A stretch of 48,769 nt of DNA from an uncultured Ilumatobacter sp. (GCA_937919625.1 CALFRK010000053.1:1-48769); one strand, 5' to 3'. Shown: positions 15,182-23,891, numbered from the stretch's first letter. Translations and numbers: made by a program. Notes: a model not told the origin generated them from the letters alone.

Positions 15182-15469
15182 ATGCCGGAGCTCGAAACAC
15201 TGCCAGCCGAAACGATCCCGAAGACCGACATCGTTCCCGAGACCGACGAACCGCTCGTCGCCCACATCGTGAAGGTCGGCCCGGGCGAATCAGCCGCCGC
15301 CAAGGTGCTCGAGGCCCGCATCATGGGAACACCGATCGAAGCATTGTGTGGCCACGTGTGGGTGCCGGCCCGTGATCCGAGACAACTGCCGGTGTGCCAG
15401 GCCTGCAAGGAAACCTACGACATGTTTCGGATCTTCAACGATGGTCTCAGAGACTCCCCAACGGACTGA
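15182..15469 (+). CDS. DUF3039-like small zinc-ribbon protein
   Basis: This 95-aa protein matches the actinobacterial DUF3039 pattern. A variable acidic N-terminus (HIVKVG) is followed by a conserved block GTPIEALCGHVWVPARDP and a CQAC pair. Cys60, Cys76 and Cys79 (approximate numbering) could bind one metal together with a histidine. The function of the family is not known to me. It is the first gene of a run of three same-strand genes (DUF3039, Nudix, roadblock) with gaps of 3 and 6 nt, which suggests an operon. The ATG at 15182 is chosen because it begins the family-like N-terminus just after the divergent ferredoxin promoter. Confidence 0.85.
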   Translation: MPELETLPAETIPKTDIVPETDEPLVAHIVKVGPGESAAAKVLEARIMGTPIEALCGHVWVPARDPRQLPVCQACKETYDMFRIFNDGLRDSPTD

Positions 15470-15472
15470 GCA

Positions 15473-15958
15473 TTGTCAAACGCCCTGAACATCCGGACCG
15501 CGGCGAGGGCGTTGATCATCGACGAGCACAATCATGTGCTGCTCGTTCGTTTCGAGTTTCCGAATGCGTCAGCGTGGGCCCTGCCCGGCGGCGGCCTCGA
15601 GCCTGGCGAGTCGCCCGAACAAGGGCTGCGCCGCGAACTTTACGAAGAACTCGGTTTCGCCGACTTCGAGATCGGAGCACATATCTGGAATCGGCTTCAC
15701 GTCATCCCGATCCTCAACACCGATTTTGATGGTCAACGCGATCTGATCCATGTGGTGCGCACCCCTCGTTTCGAACCCCACCCCACGATCGGGTGGGAGG
15801 CGATGCGAGCCGAACATGTACATGAGTTGCGGTGGTGGTCGCTCGAACAGATCGAGCAGGCGGTCGACCTACTGTTTGCACCGCGGCGTCTCGCCATCCT
15901 GCTCGGCCGGCTCATGTCGCACGGTGCACCGATCTCGCCGATCGACACGGGGATCTGA
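15473..15958 (+). CDS. Nudix hydrolase
   Basis: The 161-aa protein has a complete Nudix box beginning GGGLEPGES near residue 39 and ending RRELYEELGF near residue 60, matching Gx5Ex7REUxEExGU. Nudix enzymes hydrolyse nucleoside diphosphates linked to other groups; the substrate here is not evident. The start appears to be TTG, 3 nt after the DUF3039 stop, since no ATG or GTG precedes the first conserved strand. Close spacing implies co-translation with its neighbours. The C-terminal helix and DTGI end look intact. Confidence 0.88.
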   Translation: MSNALNIRTAARALIIDEHNHVLLVRFEFPNASAWALPGGGLEPGESPEQGLRRELYEELGFADFEIGAHIWNRLHVIPILNTDFDGQRDLIHVVRTPRFEPHPTIGWEAMRAEHVHELRWWSLEQIEQAVDLLFAPRRLAILLGRLMSHGAPISPIDTGI

Positions 15959-15964
15959 CTCTTC

Positions 15965-16483
15965 ATGACCGCCTCGGACGCACCCTCGAACAAACTCGCG
16001 AACGAGTCGGCGCACGAACCTATGGATGACCTGAGCGGCAAAGGTCAAGATTTCCTCAAGACCCGTTGGTCAACCGCCGATAACAAGCGCATGACCGAGA
16101 TCGACGCCTCGATGCATCAGTTGATCGACCATGTCGTCGATCGGGTGCCCGGTGTGTTGGGTGCGCTTGTCAGCAGCGCCGATGGGCTGGTGTTGGCATC
16201 GCGGGTCACGCACAGCACCGGACTCGATGCCGCCGCGATCGCCGCCATGTCGGCCGCCGTACTGGGCCTGTCGAACCGGCTCGTGCAGCTGATGGGTGCC
16301 GCCCCTGCATCGTTCTCTCACCAGCGTTCGACCGACGGGCAGGTGTTCGTGTTCGGGATCTCGAAAGTTGCGGTGTTGACCGTGCTTGCCGACCCCACCG
16401 CCGAGCCCGCTCAGATCCAGAGCGTCGGCCGCGAGATCGGAATCGGGCTGGCGCGCTTGTTTCGCGGCACCGCCAACGTCTGA
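15965..16483 (+). CDS. Roadblock/LC7-domain protein
   Basis: The protein is 172 aa. A hydrophilic 45-residue N-terminus leads into a roadblock/LC7 domain of about 115 residues: a helix (MHQLIDHVVDRVPGV), the central strands ALVSSADGLVLASR, a helix rich in Ala, and the strand VFVFGISKVAVLTVLADP. Bacterial proteins of this fold often act with small Ras-like GTPases (MglA or CvnD types) in polarity or signalling. No GTPase, CvnA kinase or CvnC gene lies beside it, so it is an orphan within this window. It ends 9 nt from the convergent dnaE2 stop. Confidence 0.87.
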   Translation: MTASDAPSNKLANESAHEPMDDLSGKGQDFLKTRWSTADNKRMTEIDASMHQLIDHVVDRVPGVLGALVSSADGLVLASRVTHSTGLDAAAIAAMSAAVLGLSNRLVQLMGAAPASFSHQRSTDGQVFVFGISKVAVLTVLADPTAEPAQIQSVGREIGIGLARLFRGTANV

Positions 16484-16492
16484 CGGAAAGCG

Positions 16493-19400
16493 TTAGCGGA
16501 AGTCGCGGCTTGCCGTTGAAGCCGTCAAAGGCAGTGGCGCCATATGTTCAGCGACGACATTGGTCACTCCTTCTGAGCGTTCCAGGCGGCCACGGATAAC
16601 CATCGCCGGGGCACCTCTGGCGACCTTGCGGTAGCGCGCCCAGCAGCCCTTCGACACGACGACATTGATCAGCCCGGTCTCGTCTTCAAGGCTGAGAAAG
16701 GTCACCCCCTGTGCCGTCATCGGGCGCTGGCGGTGCGTGACGACGCCGGCCACCGTGACCCGACTGTTCGGTTCGCACTGCCACAGACCCCCCGCGGTGA
16801 CCACCCCGAGCTTGGCCAACTCGTCGCGGACGAACCGGGTCGGATGCCCGTCGGGTGACACACCGGTCGCCCACAGGTCGGCGACTGACTCCTCGATCGG
16901 GGTCATCCCTGGCAACGTCGGTGGACGCTCGCCGGTGACGATTCCGGGCAGCCGACCCGGCCGCGACTGTGACACCGCGCCAACCGCCCACAACGCCTGA
17001 CGACGTTTCATCCCGAAGCACTCGCCGAACAGATCGGCGGTAGCCATCGCCTCGAGGTGAGCCAGCGTGAGTTCGGGAATACGACGGACAAGATCTTCCG
17101 GTGACTCGTACAGCCCGTGGTCGGCGCGCTGACGCTCGACCTGCTCGGCCAACTCAGAGCCGACGCCACGCACCGAACCGATGCCGAGCCGAACCGATGC
17201 CCCGCCATCTTCCAAAGTGGCACCCGCCAGCGAGACATTGAGGTCAGGGGTGCGCACCGTCACCCCGTGGCGGCCGGCATCTTGCACCAGCGTGTGCGGC
17301 GACCAGAACCCCATCGGCTGGGCATTGATAAGGGCGGCGCAGAACGCAGCGGGCTCGTGGAACTTGATCCACGACGAGGCGTACACGAGGTAAGCGAAAC
17401 TGACCGAATGCGATTCGGGGAAGCCGTAGTTGGCGAACGCCCTCATCTTCATGAAGATCTCCTCGGCCACTTCGCCGGTGACCCCGCGCTCGGCCATACC
17501 GGCGAACAACCGCTCTTTCAAGTTCTCCATACGCGCCGCCGAACGCTTCGAACCCATCGCCTGGCGCAGCTCATCCGACTCGGATGGCGAAAACCCGGCG
17601 ACGTCGATCGCCATCTGCATCAACTGCTCTTGGAACAGCGGGATGCCGAGCGTCTTGCCGAGCGCGTTCTCGAGCAACGGATGCAGATACGTGACCGGCT
17701 CTTGCCCGTTGCGGCGCCGGATGTATGGGTGCACCGAGCCACCCTGGATCGGCCCGGGTCGGATCAGCGCCACCTCGACGACCAGGTCATAGAAGCGGCG
17801 AGGTTTGAGACGCGGCAGCGTGGCCATCTGCGCCCGCGATTCGATCTGGAACACACCGACCGTGTCGGCCCTGCACAACATCGCGTACACATCGTCTTCT
17901 TGCGGGATGGTGGCCAGATCGACCTCGTACCCGCGATGCTCACGAATCAGGTCGACGGCGTAGTGCAGAGCGCTCAACATGCCGAGACCGAGCAGGTCGA
18001 ACTTCACCAGACCTGCGTTGGCGCAATCGTCCTTGTCCCACTGCAACACCGAGCGCTTGTGCATGCGGCCCCACTCGACCGGGCACACCTCGATTACGGG
18101 ACGATCACAGATCACCATTCCGCCCGAGTGGATGCCGAGATGGCGGGGGGCATCCTCGATCTGGGCGGCCAGATCAAGCACATCAGCCGGGATCGTGCAC
18201 TCGGGCTGAGCAGCCGTTGTTTCGATCCCGCCCCACCCGTCGATCTGCTTGGCATAGGCATCCTGCTGACCGGTGGAATGACCGAGAGCCTTGGCCATGT
18301 CGCGGATCGATGATCGGGCGCGGTACGTGATTACGTTGGCGACCTGAGCGGTGTGGTGGCGCCCGTACCTCCCGTACACATACTGGATCACCTCCTCGCG
18401 GCGGCCGCTCTCGATGTCGATGTCGATGTCGGGTGGCCCATCGCGTTCGGTCGACAGAAATCGCTCGAACAACAGTCCCAGTGACACCGCATCAGCCTTG
18501 GTGATACCGAGTGCGTAGCAGACCGCCGAGTTGGCAGCACTGCCGCGGCCCTGGCAGAAGATGTTCGAGCGACGGCAGAACTCGACGAGATCCCACACCA
18601 CCAGGAAGTAGCCAGGGAATCCGAGTTGCTCGACGATCGACAACTCGCGGTCGATCGTGTTCCAAGCCCGAGCGCGAGTTGAGAGGTCCTCGCCGGCATC
18701 TGGGCGCTCGCCGTACATCCGTCGCCCGCCCTGCTCGGTGAGCTGACGCAGGAACTGGATTTCACTCATCGGGCGGCCATCGACGTCGGGGCACGGGAAC
18801 GGAGGCAAGTTGGGTGCTACCAGCGACAGGTCGAATGCCGCCGCACGACCGATCTCGCCGGCCAACTCGACGACACCCGGGTAGCGGGCAAATCGCCGCG
18901 ACTGCTCGACACCCGAGCGCAGATGTGCACCCGAAGCACCCGGCAACCAGGGGTCGATCTCGTCGAGGCTGCAGCGCGCCCGCACAGCTGCGATCGCTGC
19001 GGCGAGTTTTCGTTGGGTCGGTGTGGCGTAGTGCACATTGTTGGTGGCGACGCTCTCGACCCCGACCCGGTGAGCAATCTCGACCAGCGCGTCATTGCGG
19101 GCCGAGTCGATCGGGTCACCGTGATCCCACAACTCGACCAGCACCCGGTCGCGGCCGAACGCACTGACCAACTTCTCGAGTTCACGCCGTGCAGCCGACG
19201 GACCGTGATCGAACAGGGCTCGCGGCACGGCACCTTTGCGGCACCCTGTGAGCACCCAGCTGACACCGCTGACCACATCGGCGACATCGCCGAATGTGAA
19301 CTGCGGTGCGCCCTTCTCCCCTGCTAGGTGCCCGAGGCTCAGCGCCCGCGCCAACCGGGCGTAGCCAGCCGGCCCGTCGGCGAGCACCAGCAGGTGCCGG

Positions 19401-19903
19401 CCGTCGGGGTCGGGAGCATGCGAATCGGGCACCTTCCTGGTGTCGACCTGGAACATGGTGTCACCCTCGGTGCGTGCGACATGACAATCGTCGGCCAGTC
19501 CGGACGCGAGCGTGATCTCCGCTCCGAACACGGTGGGTAAACCGACTGCCCTGGCCGCCTCGGCGAAGCGCACCACCCCGTAGAAACCATTGTGGTCGGT
19601 CAGTGCTAGCGCTTCGAGCCCGAGCCGGGCAGCCTCGGTCGCCAACTCCTCAGGATGCGATGCCCCGTCGAGGAACGAATAGTTCGAATGTGTGTGCAGC
19701 TCGGCATACGGCACCGTGCCCGGCACCCGGGTGATCCGTAACGATTCAGGGGCCTCGAACGGTTGCCGCTTACGACCCCACGCCGGGCTGTCACCACCGG
19801 CGTTCCACGACAGGCTGCCAGGGCTGCGACCATCACGCCCCTTCCGGTCGGAAAGGGTTGCCTCGAGCTCGCTCCATGTCCACGACGGATTATTGAATCC
19901 CAC
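16493..19903 (-). CDS. dnaE2: Error-prone DNA polymerase III alpha subunit DnaE2
   Basis: This protein of about 1136 aa is the C-family polymerase of the SOS mutasome and performs translesion synthesis with ImuA and ImuB. The PHP domain begins at AELHTHSNYSFLDG. The polymerase core has the GRGSAANS and PDIDIDIE motifs, which carry the catalytic aspartates, and the C-terminus holds an OB fold (VTVAGVVTHRQRP) as in DnaE2. The OB fold ends without the long tau-binding tail of DnaE1. The start is taken as GTG 19903 (VGFNNPSW), which begins the conserved N-terminus; GTG 19909 is close by. A LexA box lies 12 nt upstream, so the gene is damage-inducible. The longer open frame to 20002 runs through element C and is not coding. 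Confidence 0.95.
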   Translation of the reverse strand: MGFNNPSWTWSELEATLSDRKGRDGRSPGSLSWNAGGDSPAWGRKRQPFEAPESLRITRVPGTVPYAELHTHSNYSFLDGASHPEELATEAARLGLEALALTDHNGFYGVVRFAEAARAVGLPTVFGAEITLASGLADDCHVARTEGDTMFQVDTRKVPDSHAPDPDGRHLLVLADGPAGYARLARALSLGHLAGEKGAPQFTFGDVADVVSGVSWVLTGCRKGAVPRALFDHGPSAARRELEKLVSAFGRDRVLVELWDHGDPIDSARNDALVEIAHRVGVESVATNNVHYATPTQRKLAAAIAAVRARCSLDEIDPWLPGASGAHLRSGVEQSRRFARYPGVVELAGEIGRAAAFDLSLVAPNLPPFPCPDVDGRPMSEIQFLRQLTEQGGRRMYGERPDAGEDLSTRARAWNTIDRELSIVEQLGFPGYFLVVWDLVEFCRRSNIFCQGRGSAANSAVCYALGITKADAVSLGLLFERFLSTERDGPPDIDIDIESGRREEVIQYVYGRYGRHHTAQVANVITYRARSSIRDMAKALGHSTGQQDAYAKQIDGWGGIETTAAQPECTIPADVLDLAAQIEDAPRHLGIHSGGMVICDRPVIEVCPVEWGRMHKRSVLQWDKDDCANAGLVKFDLLGLGMLSALHYAVDLIREHRGYEVDLATIPQEDDVYAMLCRADTVGVFQIESRAQMATLPRLKPRRFYDLVVEVALIRPGPIQGGSVHPYIRRRNGQEPVTYLHPLLENALGKTLGIPLFQEQLMQMAIDVAGFSPSESDELRQAMGSKRSAARMENLKERLFAGMAERGVTGEVAEEIFMKMRAFANYGFPESHSVSFAYLVYASSWIKFHEPAAFCAALINAQPMGFWSPHTLVQDAGRHGVTVRTPDLNVSLAGATLEDGGASVRLGIGSVRGVGSELAEQVERQRADHGLYESPEDLVRRIPELTLAHLEAMATADLFGECFGMKRRQALWAVGAVSQSRPGRLPGIVTGERPPTLPGMTPIEESVADLWATGVSPDGHPTRFVRDELAKLGVVTAGGLWQCEPNSRVTVAGVVTHRQRPMTAQGVTFLSLEDETGLINVVVSKGCWARYRKVARGAPAMVIRGRLERSEGVTNVVAEHMAPLPLTASTASRDFR

Positions 19904-19915
19904 TTCCACCAGTAT

Positions 19916-19929
19916 CGAACACCTGTTCG
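19916..19929 (-). promoter_or_regulatory. LexA/SOS box upstream of dnaE2
   Basis: CGAACACCTGTTCG fits the actinobacterial SOS box CGAAC-N4-GTTCG. It lies 12 nt before the dnaE2 start and matches a second box before imuA, so both genes should be derepressed together on DNA damage. Confidence 0.88.
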
Positions 19930-19958
19930 CTAGACGCAAGCTGACGTAGCGACAGTTG

Positions 19959-19992
19959 GTGCGTTTGGAGTGTCTCAGGCACACTCCAACAC
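19959..19992. repeat. Palindromic element C
   Basis: The left arm GTGCGTTTGGAGTGTC and the right arm GGCACACTCCAACAC pair around a TCA centre, with a 2-nt bulge. It lies between the Nudix stop (20038) and the dnaE2 SOS box, downstream of one gene and upstream of the next on the same strand, where it could end Nudix transcription. Confidence 0.85.
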
Positions 19993-20037
19993 TCGAGTTC
20001 ACCAGAACTGGCAGTGGCCGTCAGCCCATCAGAAATC

Positions 20038-20574
20038 TTATGCCAACGTTCTGAGCAGGGCTTTCAGGCGGTCGTCGCCCGCCCGCTCGATCGCCGCCGG
20101 CCAGTCGAACCATCCGATCTCCTGGCTCTCACCCTCCGGCGGGTCGGGGTCGGCGTCGCCGCCGACGAGCACGTACCGCAGATCGAGATGGGTGTGACCA
20201 CGCCCACCGTCGTGCACATCGACATGCACCAGTCGTGGCACGCCAGCAGGACCGACGTCGGCGAACGACACGTCGAGCCCGGTCTCCTCGTGGGCCTCGC
20301 GGAGTGCCGCTTCCCACGGCGTCTCGCCCGGGTCGATGTGGCCACCCGGCTGGAGCCAGAAACCAAGCCGCTTGTGACGTAGCAACACGACCCCCCGTGG
20401 CCCGACCACGATCGCCGAGCCCGTGACGTGCACCGGGTCGAGTGCCTGGTCGAACGGATCGTCCAACCGGTCGAACTCGACCAGGAACCAGGCGATGCTG
20501 TCGCGCTCGGCGACATCGATCGACTCACGCTGTTCCACGGATTGACGTACGTACTCGTGCCCGGCGGTCGACAT
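20038..20574 (-). CDS. Nudix hydrolase
   Basis: This 178-aa protein has a full Nudix box starting GGHIDPGETPWEAAL and ending REAHEETGL near residues 88-110. The preceding strand VVLLRHKRLGFWLQPGG is typical of the family. The N-terminal 50 residues are helical and unusual for the shortest Nudix proteins; they may form a small recognition domain. The substrate is unknown. The start at ATG 20574 is favoured by a TACGGT box 6 nt upstream; the longer frame to 20664 has no support. The gene lies inside the SOS polymerase region but has no LexA box, so it need not be part of that regulon. Confidence 0.87.
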   Translation of the reverse strand: MSTAGHEYVRQSVEQRESIDVAERDSIAWFLVEFDRLDDPFDQALDPVHVTGSAIVVGPRGVVLLRHKRLGFWLQPGGHIDPGETPWEAALREAHEETGLDVSFADVGPAGVPRLVHVDVHDGGRGHTHLDLRYVLVGGDADPDPPEGESQEIGWFDWPAAIERAGDDRLKALLRTLA

Positions 20575-20580
20575 CTGCAC

Positions 20581-20586
20581 ACCGTA
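20581..20586 (-). promoter_or_regulatory. -10 box (TACGGT) for Nudix gene
   Basis: TACGGT on the minus strand ends 6 nt before the ATG at 20574, in the 117-nt divergent region shared with the response regulator gene. Confidence 0.45.
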
Positions 20587-20691
20587 TCGACGCAGAAACA
20601 GAGGAAATTCGAACAAAGCGCTTGAGTCCAGTAACCGAGCGGCCGATACGTGAACTACAGCCAAACATCAACAGACTGAACCACTTTCATC

Positions 20692-21555
20692 ATGGAACCA
20701 AACACCCAGTTTTCTCCCCGAGTGTTGCTCGCCATCGACGATCTCCGACTCAGGCGCACCAACGAAGCAGGCCTCCGCGCGGCAGGCTTCTCGGTCAGTG
20801 CTCCCGGCGACGCCGACGCTGTGAGCGTCTTGGCCGCATCGTTCTCGCCCGACGTTCTGGTGATCGACACTGTGATGCAGGATACGAACGACCGACCTCT
20901 CTATAAGCGGCTACGAAACGACACCGACGGCTATGTGTTGTGTATCGAATCTGCAGGCCGCGACCGGGCCCGAGTTGAACTGTTGCGCTCGGGTGCCGAC
21001 GATGCGGTCTCGCTACCGGTGACCTGCGACGAGATCGTCGCACGCTGCCACGCCCTGCTCCGTCGCCCCCGTGAGATTCGGACCGACTGGGATCCGGCAC
21101 AACAGTCGGTGATCACGCTCGGACCATTGACAATCGATACCGGCCGTCACGAGATCCGCCTCAGAGATACCGAAATCCCGGCAACTCGGATCGAGTTCTC
21201 TCTGCTCGAGCACCTCTGTCGTCGACCAACCGAGGTCGCTTCGCGCAATGAGCTGCTCGAGTCGGTGTGGGGCCAGAACTGGGTCGGCGACACGCACGTC
21301 GTCGATGTCCATCTCTCTAACCTGCGCAGCAAGCTCGATCATGCAGCCCCGGAATTGCGGGTCGTCCACACCGTTCGTGGTGTCGGCTTTCGGATCAGCA
21401 ACGAGGTCCTCGATGCCGCAGAGGCGCAGGCTGTCACTGGCATCCCGGCCGATGCCCGCCCCGGGCCCACCACACCGGCGACTCGGAATGGTGCACACGG
21501 ACACGTCAACGTGACGGCCGCTCAGCACACAGTCAGCGCTGCCGGCGAAGCCTGA
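20692..21555 (+). CDS. OmpR/PhoB-family response regulator with degenerate receiver
   Basis: The 287-aa protein has a receiver domain (residues 10-125), a winged helix DNA-binding domain (about 140-235) and a 50-residue Pro/Ala-rich tail. The acidic pair Asp16-Asp17 and the phosphoacceptor Asp59 are in place. The switch Ser is at 87, but the conserved Lys of the KP motif is replaced by Leu108 (SLPV). Loss of this Lys usually weakens or changes phosphorylation-dependent switching. The wing motif VRGVGFRI is intact, so DNA binding should be preserved. No histidine kinase is adjacent, so it is an orphan regulator, placed between dnaE2 and imuB. Its target is unknown. Confidence 0.9.
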   Translation: MEPNTQFSPRVLLAIDDLRLRRTNEAGLRAAGFSVSAPGDADAVSVLAASFSPDVLVIDTVMQDTNDRPLYKRLRNDTDGYVLCIESAGRDRARVELLRSGADDAVSLPVTCDEIVARCHALLRRPREIRTDWDPAQQSVITLGPLTIDTGRHEIRLRDTEIPATRIEFSLLEHLCRRPTEVASRNELLESVWGQNWVGDTHVVDVHLSNLRSKLDHAAPELRVVHTVRGVGFRISNEVLDAAEAQAVTGIPADARPGPTTPATRNGAHGHVNVTAAQHTVSAAGEA

Positions 21556-21585
21556 TACTCCGAGCATCCGTCGGCAACTCGTCGG

Positions 21586-23157
21586 TCACGAATAGGTGGC
21601 GAGGATCGACCAGCGCTGCTGTTCGACACCGACCAGATAAGCAGCACCGTGTTCAGTGACGACCTGGAACCGCGCCAGCCGACGCGATCGATCTGACGAC
21701 CACCATCGCTGCTCGATCGGCCAAGGCCCCGCCCATGCATCGACACGTTGATGCATAGAACCGACGACGATCGACACCGGTGCGGCGCTGACTTCACCCC
21801 GACCACTGACCCGAACCTGTTCGCCTGCCGCGTCGAGCAACATCGTCGGAACGAGTTGTTCCGGCACGACCGTCGGTGCTGGAGCCGGCAACGCACCCGG
21901 CCAGGGCCCGTCGTCGTGGTCGAGCCGATCGGATGGATGCTCGAGATCGACCGAGGAAGCAGGCACCCACCGATAACGCTCGACCGGCAACCGACCACCA
22001 ACCCATACCGGCACCTTGACCGCTTGCTCACCTGCAAGACCGCTCAATCGAACGATGGCGCGGGCTGCATCGTGATCGGCCTGCGATCGGCCGCCCCACA
22101 GCCCGCCTTGCACACCGTCGTCGCTGCGAATCTCGTCGGGCACCAGCCGGATCAGCGCCACACCACCACTCAGGCCATCGGGCCGCGACGCCCAGCCCTC
22201 GAGCTGCCAGCGCACCCGCTCGACCATCGCCGCCGCGGAAAGGCCCTGGTCGCGATACCAAGCCCGTTCACTTCGCTCGCCATATTCGGTCTCGATGATC
22301 ACCACCAACCGCACACACACACGGCCTTCCCCCGACAGGTTGACGACCAGCTGATCGGCCAGCCGCTTGGCCACGAACACGATCACCTCGAGCTGTTCGA
22401 CCGCCTCGAGGAACGGATGCTCGATCCACCACTCGGGAGGCGGATCGGTTGCGGCAGGTTGGCGCGTGTCGCTGCCACCCGCCAGCCGATGGGCATGCAG
22501 CCCCTCGACACCGAACCGCGCCAACACATCTCCTGCATCGAGCGCCGCCAACTGGCCCAGCCGCCTCAGGCCAAGCCGGACAAACAGGTCAACCAACTCG
22601 GGGGTGATCTCGCCGAGCTCGCGCAACCAAGCCACCGGGAGCGGACCAACAAAGTCGGTCGACCCACCCGACGGCACCACCAGCACTCCGCTCGGGTGAC
22701 GGGCGGCGCGGCGAGCGGCGATCGCCGAAGCTGAACGGCCATCCGCTACGCCTACCCCTGCCGATGTGCCAGCCACCTCGCCAACCAGCCCGACCAAGCG
22801 ATCAGCCATCGCCTGGTCACCACCGAAGTAGCGCGATGGACCGCGGGCAGCCAGGCACAACCAGCCGGGTTCGACGACCTCGAGCCTTGGCGCCATCTCG
22901 GCGACGGCCCGAACCACCGGCTCGAACTGACGAGCATCGCGGTCGCGGTCATGATCGAGGATGAGTAGCTGAGGACACGCCCCCTGCGCGGCACGCCGGC
23001 GCGACCCGACCTGCACGCCCGCTGCGACAGCCCCCGGTGTGCAAGCGATCACCCGATTCGAACGGAAGACTGCAGCGGGCTGATCAGGTGAGACGCCGGC
23101 AGCAACCGTTGGCCACCCGGGACACCACACCGTGACAAGACGAGGCGGCTGCACCAT
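21586..23157 (-). CDS. imuB: ImuB, catalytically inactive Y-family polymerase adaptor
   Basis: The 523-aa protein is a Y-family polymerase relative that links ImuA and DnaE2 to the sliding clamp. The N-terminal strand reads VTVWCPGWP, where active Y-family enzymes have a metal-binding DxD-type motif. This loss of catalytic residues is the hallmark of ImuB. Palm, finger and little-finger regions follow, with helix-hairpin-helix-like segments near LRRLGQLAALDAGDVLARFG. The C-terminal third carries the ImuA-binding region; I could not point to a certain clamp motif. The ATG begins 1 nt after the imuA stop, giving tight coupling. It is expressed with imuA from the LexA box at 23844. Confidence 0.92.
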   Translation of the reverse strand: MVQPPRLVTVWCPGWPTVAAGVSPDQPAAVFRSNRVIACTPGAVAAGVQVGSRRRAAQGACPQLLILDHDRDRDARQFEPVVRAVAEMAPRLEVVEPGWLCLAARGPSRYFGGDQAMADRLVGLVGEVAGTSAGVGVADGRSASAIAARRAARHPSGVLVVPSGGSTDFVGPLPVAWLRELGEITPELVDLFVRLGLRRLGQLAALDAGDVLARFGVEGLHAHRLAGGSDTRQPAATDPPPEWWIEHPFLEAVEQLEVIVFVAKRLADQLVVNLSGEGRVCVRLVVIIETEYGERSERAWYRDQGLSAAAMVERVRWQLEGWASRPDGLSGGVALIRLVPDEIRSDDGVQGGLWGGRSQADHDAARAIVRLSGLAGEQAVKVPVWVGGRLPVERYRWVPASSVDLEHPSDRLDHDDGPWPGALPAPAPTVVPEQLVPTMLLDAAGEQVRVSGRGEVSAAPVSIVVGSMHQRVDAWAGPWPIEQRWWSSDRSRRLARFQVVTEHGAAYLVGVEQQRWSILATYS

Positions 23158-23158
23158 G

Positions 23159-23833
23159 TCAACCAGCCCGGCTGAGCACGGCACCAGCACTATCGTCGAG
23201 TTGGGAGTTGCGCCTGGCACAACTCTCAACTCGGCCGTCTGGGGCGGGAAGCCACAGATCGAGCTCGATCGGACGCGGCATCCTGCGACCGCATGCGCGC
23301 ACTGTGACACGACGGGCGATCAAGTAGCCGCTCCCTTGCCCGAGACCATCCCATGCCACAGAGGTGGTGGCGAGCTCGAGATCGCATGACACACCCGCTG
23401 ACGTTGGACCGACGGCGAGCAACACGACACCACGCGCCCGCAGCCGCGTTCGCACCTTGCGGAGTACACGCTCGGCCCCGGCCGGCGGGCGCGTCATCAC
23501 GATGTCGAATCCATCTGCGGCGGCAGCGACACGCTCGGCCCAGACGGCGGGACCACCTACGGCATCGATCATCACCAGACGCGAGAGCGGGATGCCGAGC
23601 TCGGCGGCGGCCTCGACCCCCAGCATCGGGATACCGACGACGGCCAACCACGACCCAACAACTACCGAGCGCGATGCCAGCGCCAATGCCAACGACATCG
23701 CCGCTGGACCGGTGCATCCGACCACCCTGCCGCGCTGCATGCCAGCGTCGGCAAGCAGCGGCAAGAATGCCTCATCGACCGGAAGGCAGCGATCACGAGC
23801 CGATGTCAGTGAAACAAACGAAGATGTCACCAT
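23159..23833 (-). CDS. imuA: ImuA-like RecA-fold mutasome protein
   Basis: This 224-aa protein is the small RecA-related partner of ImuB in damage-induced mutagenesis. It has the RecA-core strands (VVGCTGPAAMSLALALAS, with a degenerate P-loop lacking GKT, and SRLVMIDAVGGPAVW) expected of the actinobacterial ImuA group. The ATG at 23833 lies 10 nt downstream of a LexA box. Codons 201-212 are encoded by palindromic element D, so the last 24 residues are probably not ancestral. Even so, the stop still sits 1 nt from the imuB start. Family assignment rests on gene order and fold pattern more than on strong motifs. Confidence 0.85.
   Translation of the reverse strand: MVTSSFVSLTSARDRCLPVDEAFLPLLADAGMQRGRVVGCTGPAAMSLALALASRSVVVGSWLAVVGIPMLGVEAAAELGIPLSRLVMIDAVGGPAVWAERVAAAADGFDIVMTRPPAGAERVLRKVRTRLRARGVVLLAVGPTSAGVSCDLELATTSVAWDGLGQGSGYLIARRVTVRACGRRMPRPIELDLWLPAPDGRVESCARRNSQLDDSAGAVLSRAG
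23197..23233. repeat. Palindromic element D, inside the imuA coding sequence
   Basis: Two 18-nt arms pair around a one-base centre with two mismatches. The core reads GCGCC-T-GGCAC and the outer arm is CGAGTTGGGAG. It is read through in frame as codons 201-212 of imuA, giving residues RVESCARRNSQL. Confidence 0.92.
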
Positions 23834-23843
23834 TCCACGATAT

Positions 23844-23857
23844 CGAACATCTGTTCG
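23844..23857 (-). promoter_or_regulatory. LexA/SOS box upstream of imuA-imuB
   Basis: CGAACATCTGTTCG fits the actinobacterial SOS consensus. Its flanks extend the symmetry to TATCGAACAT / CTGTTCGATA (23841-23860). It ends 10 nt before the imuA ATG and should control the imuA-imuB operon. Confidence 0.9.
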
Positions 23858-23891
23858 ATATGCCAGAGATGATCCCAGAAACCGGGCAGCG

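Noticed and set aside
17117-18313. 398-codon plus-strand open frame antisense to dnaE2
   Set aside because: Composition is that of a complementary-strand shadow; dnaE2 motifs are continuous on the other strand.
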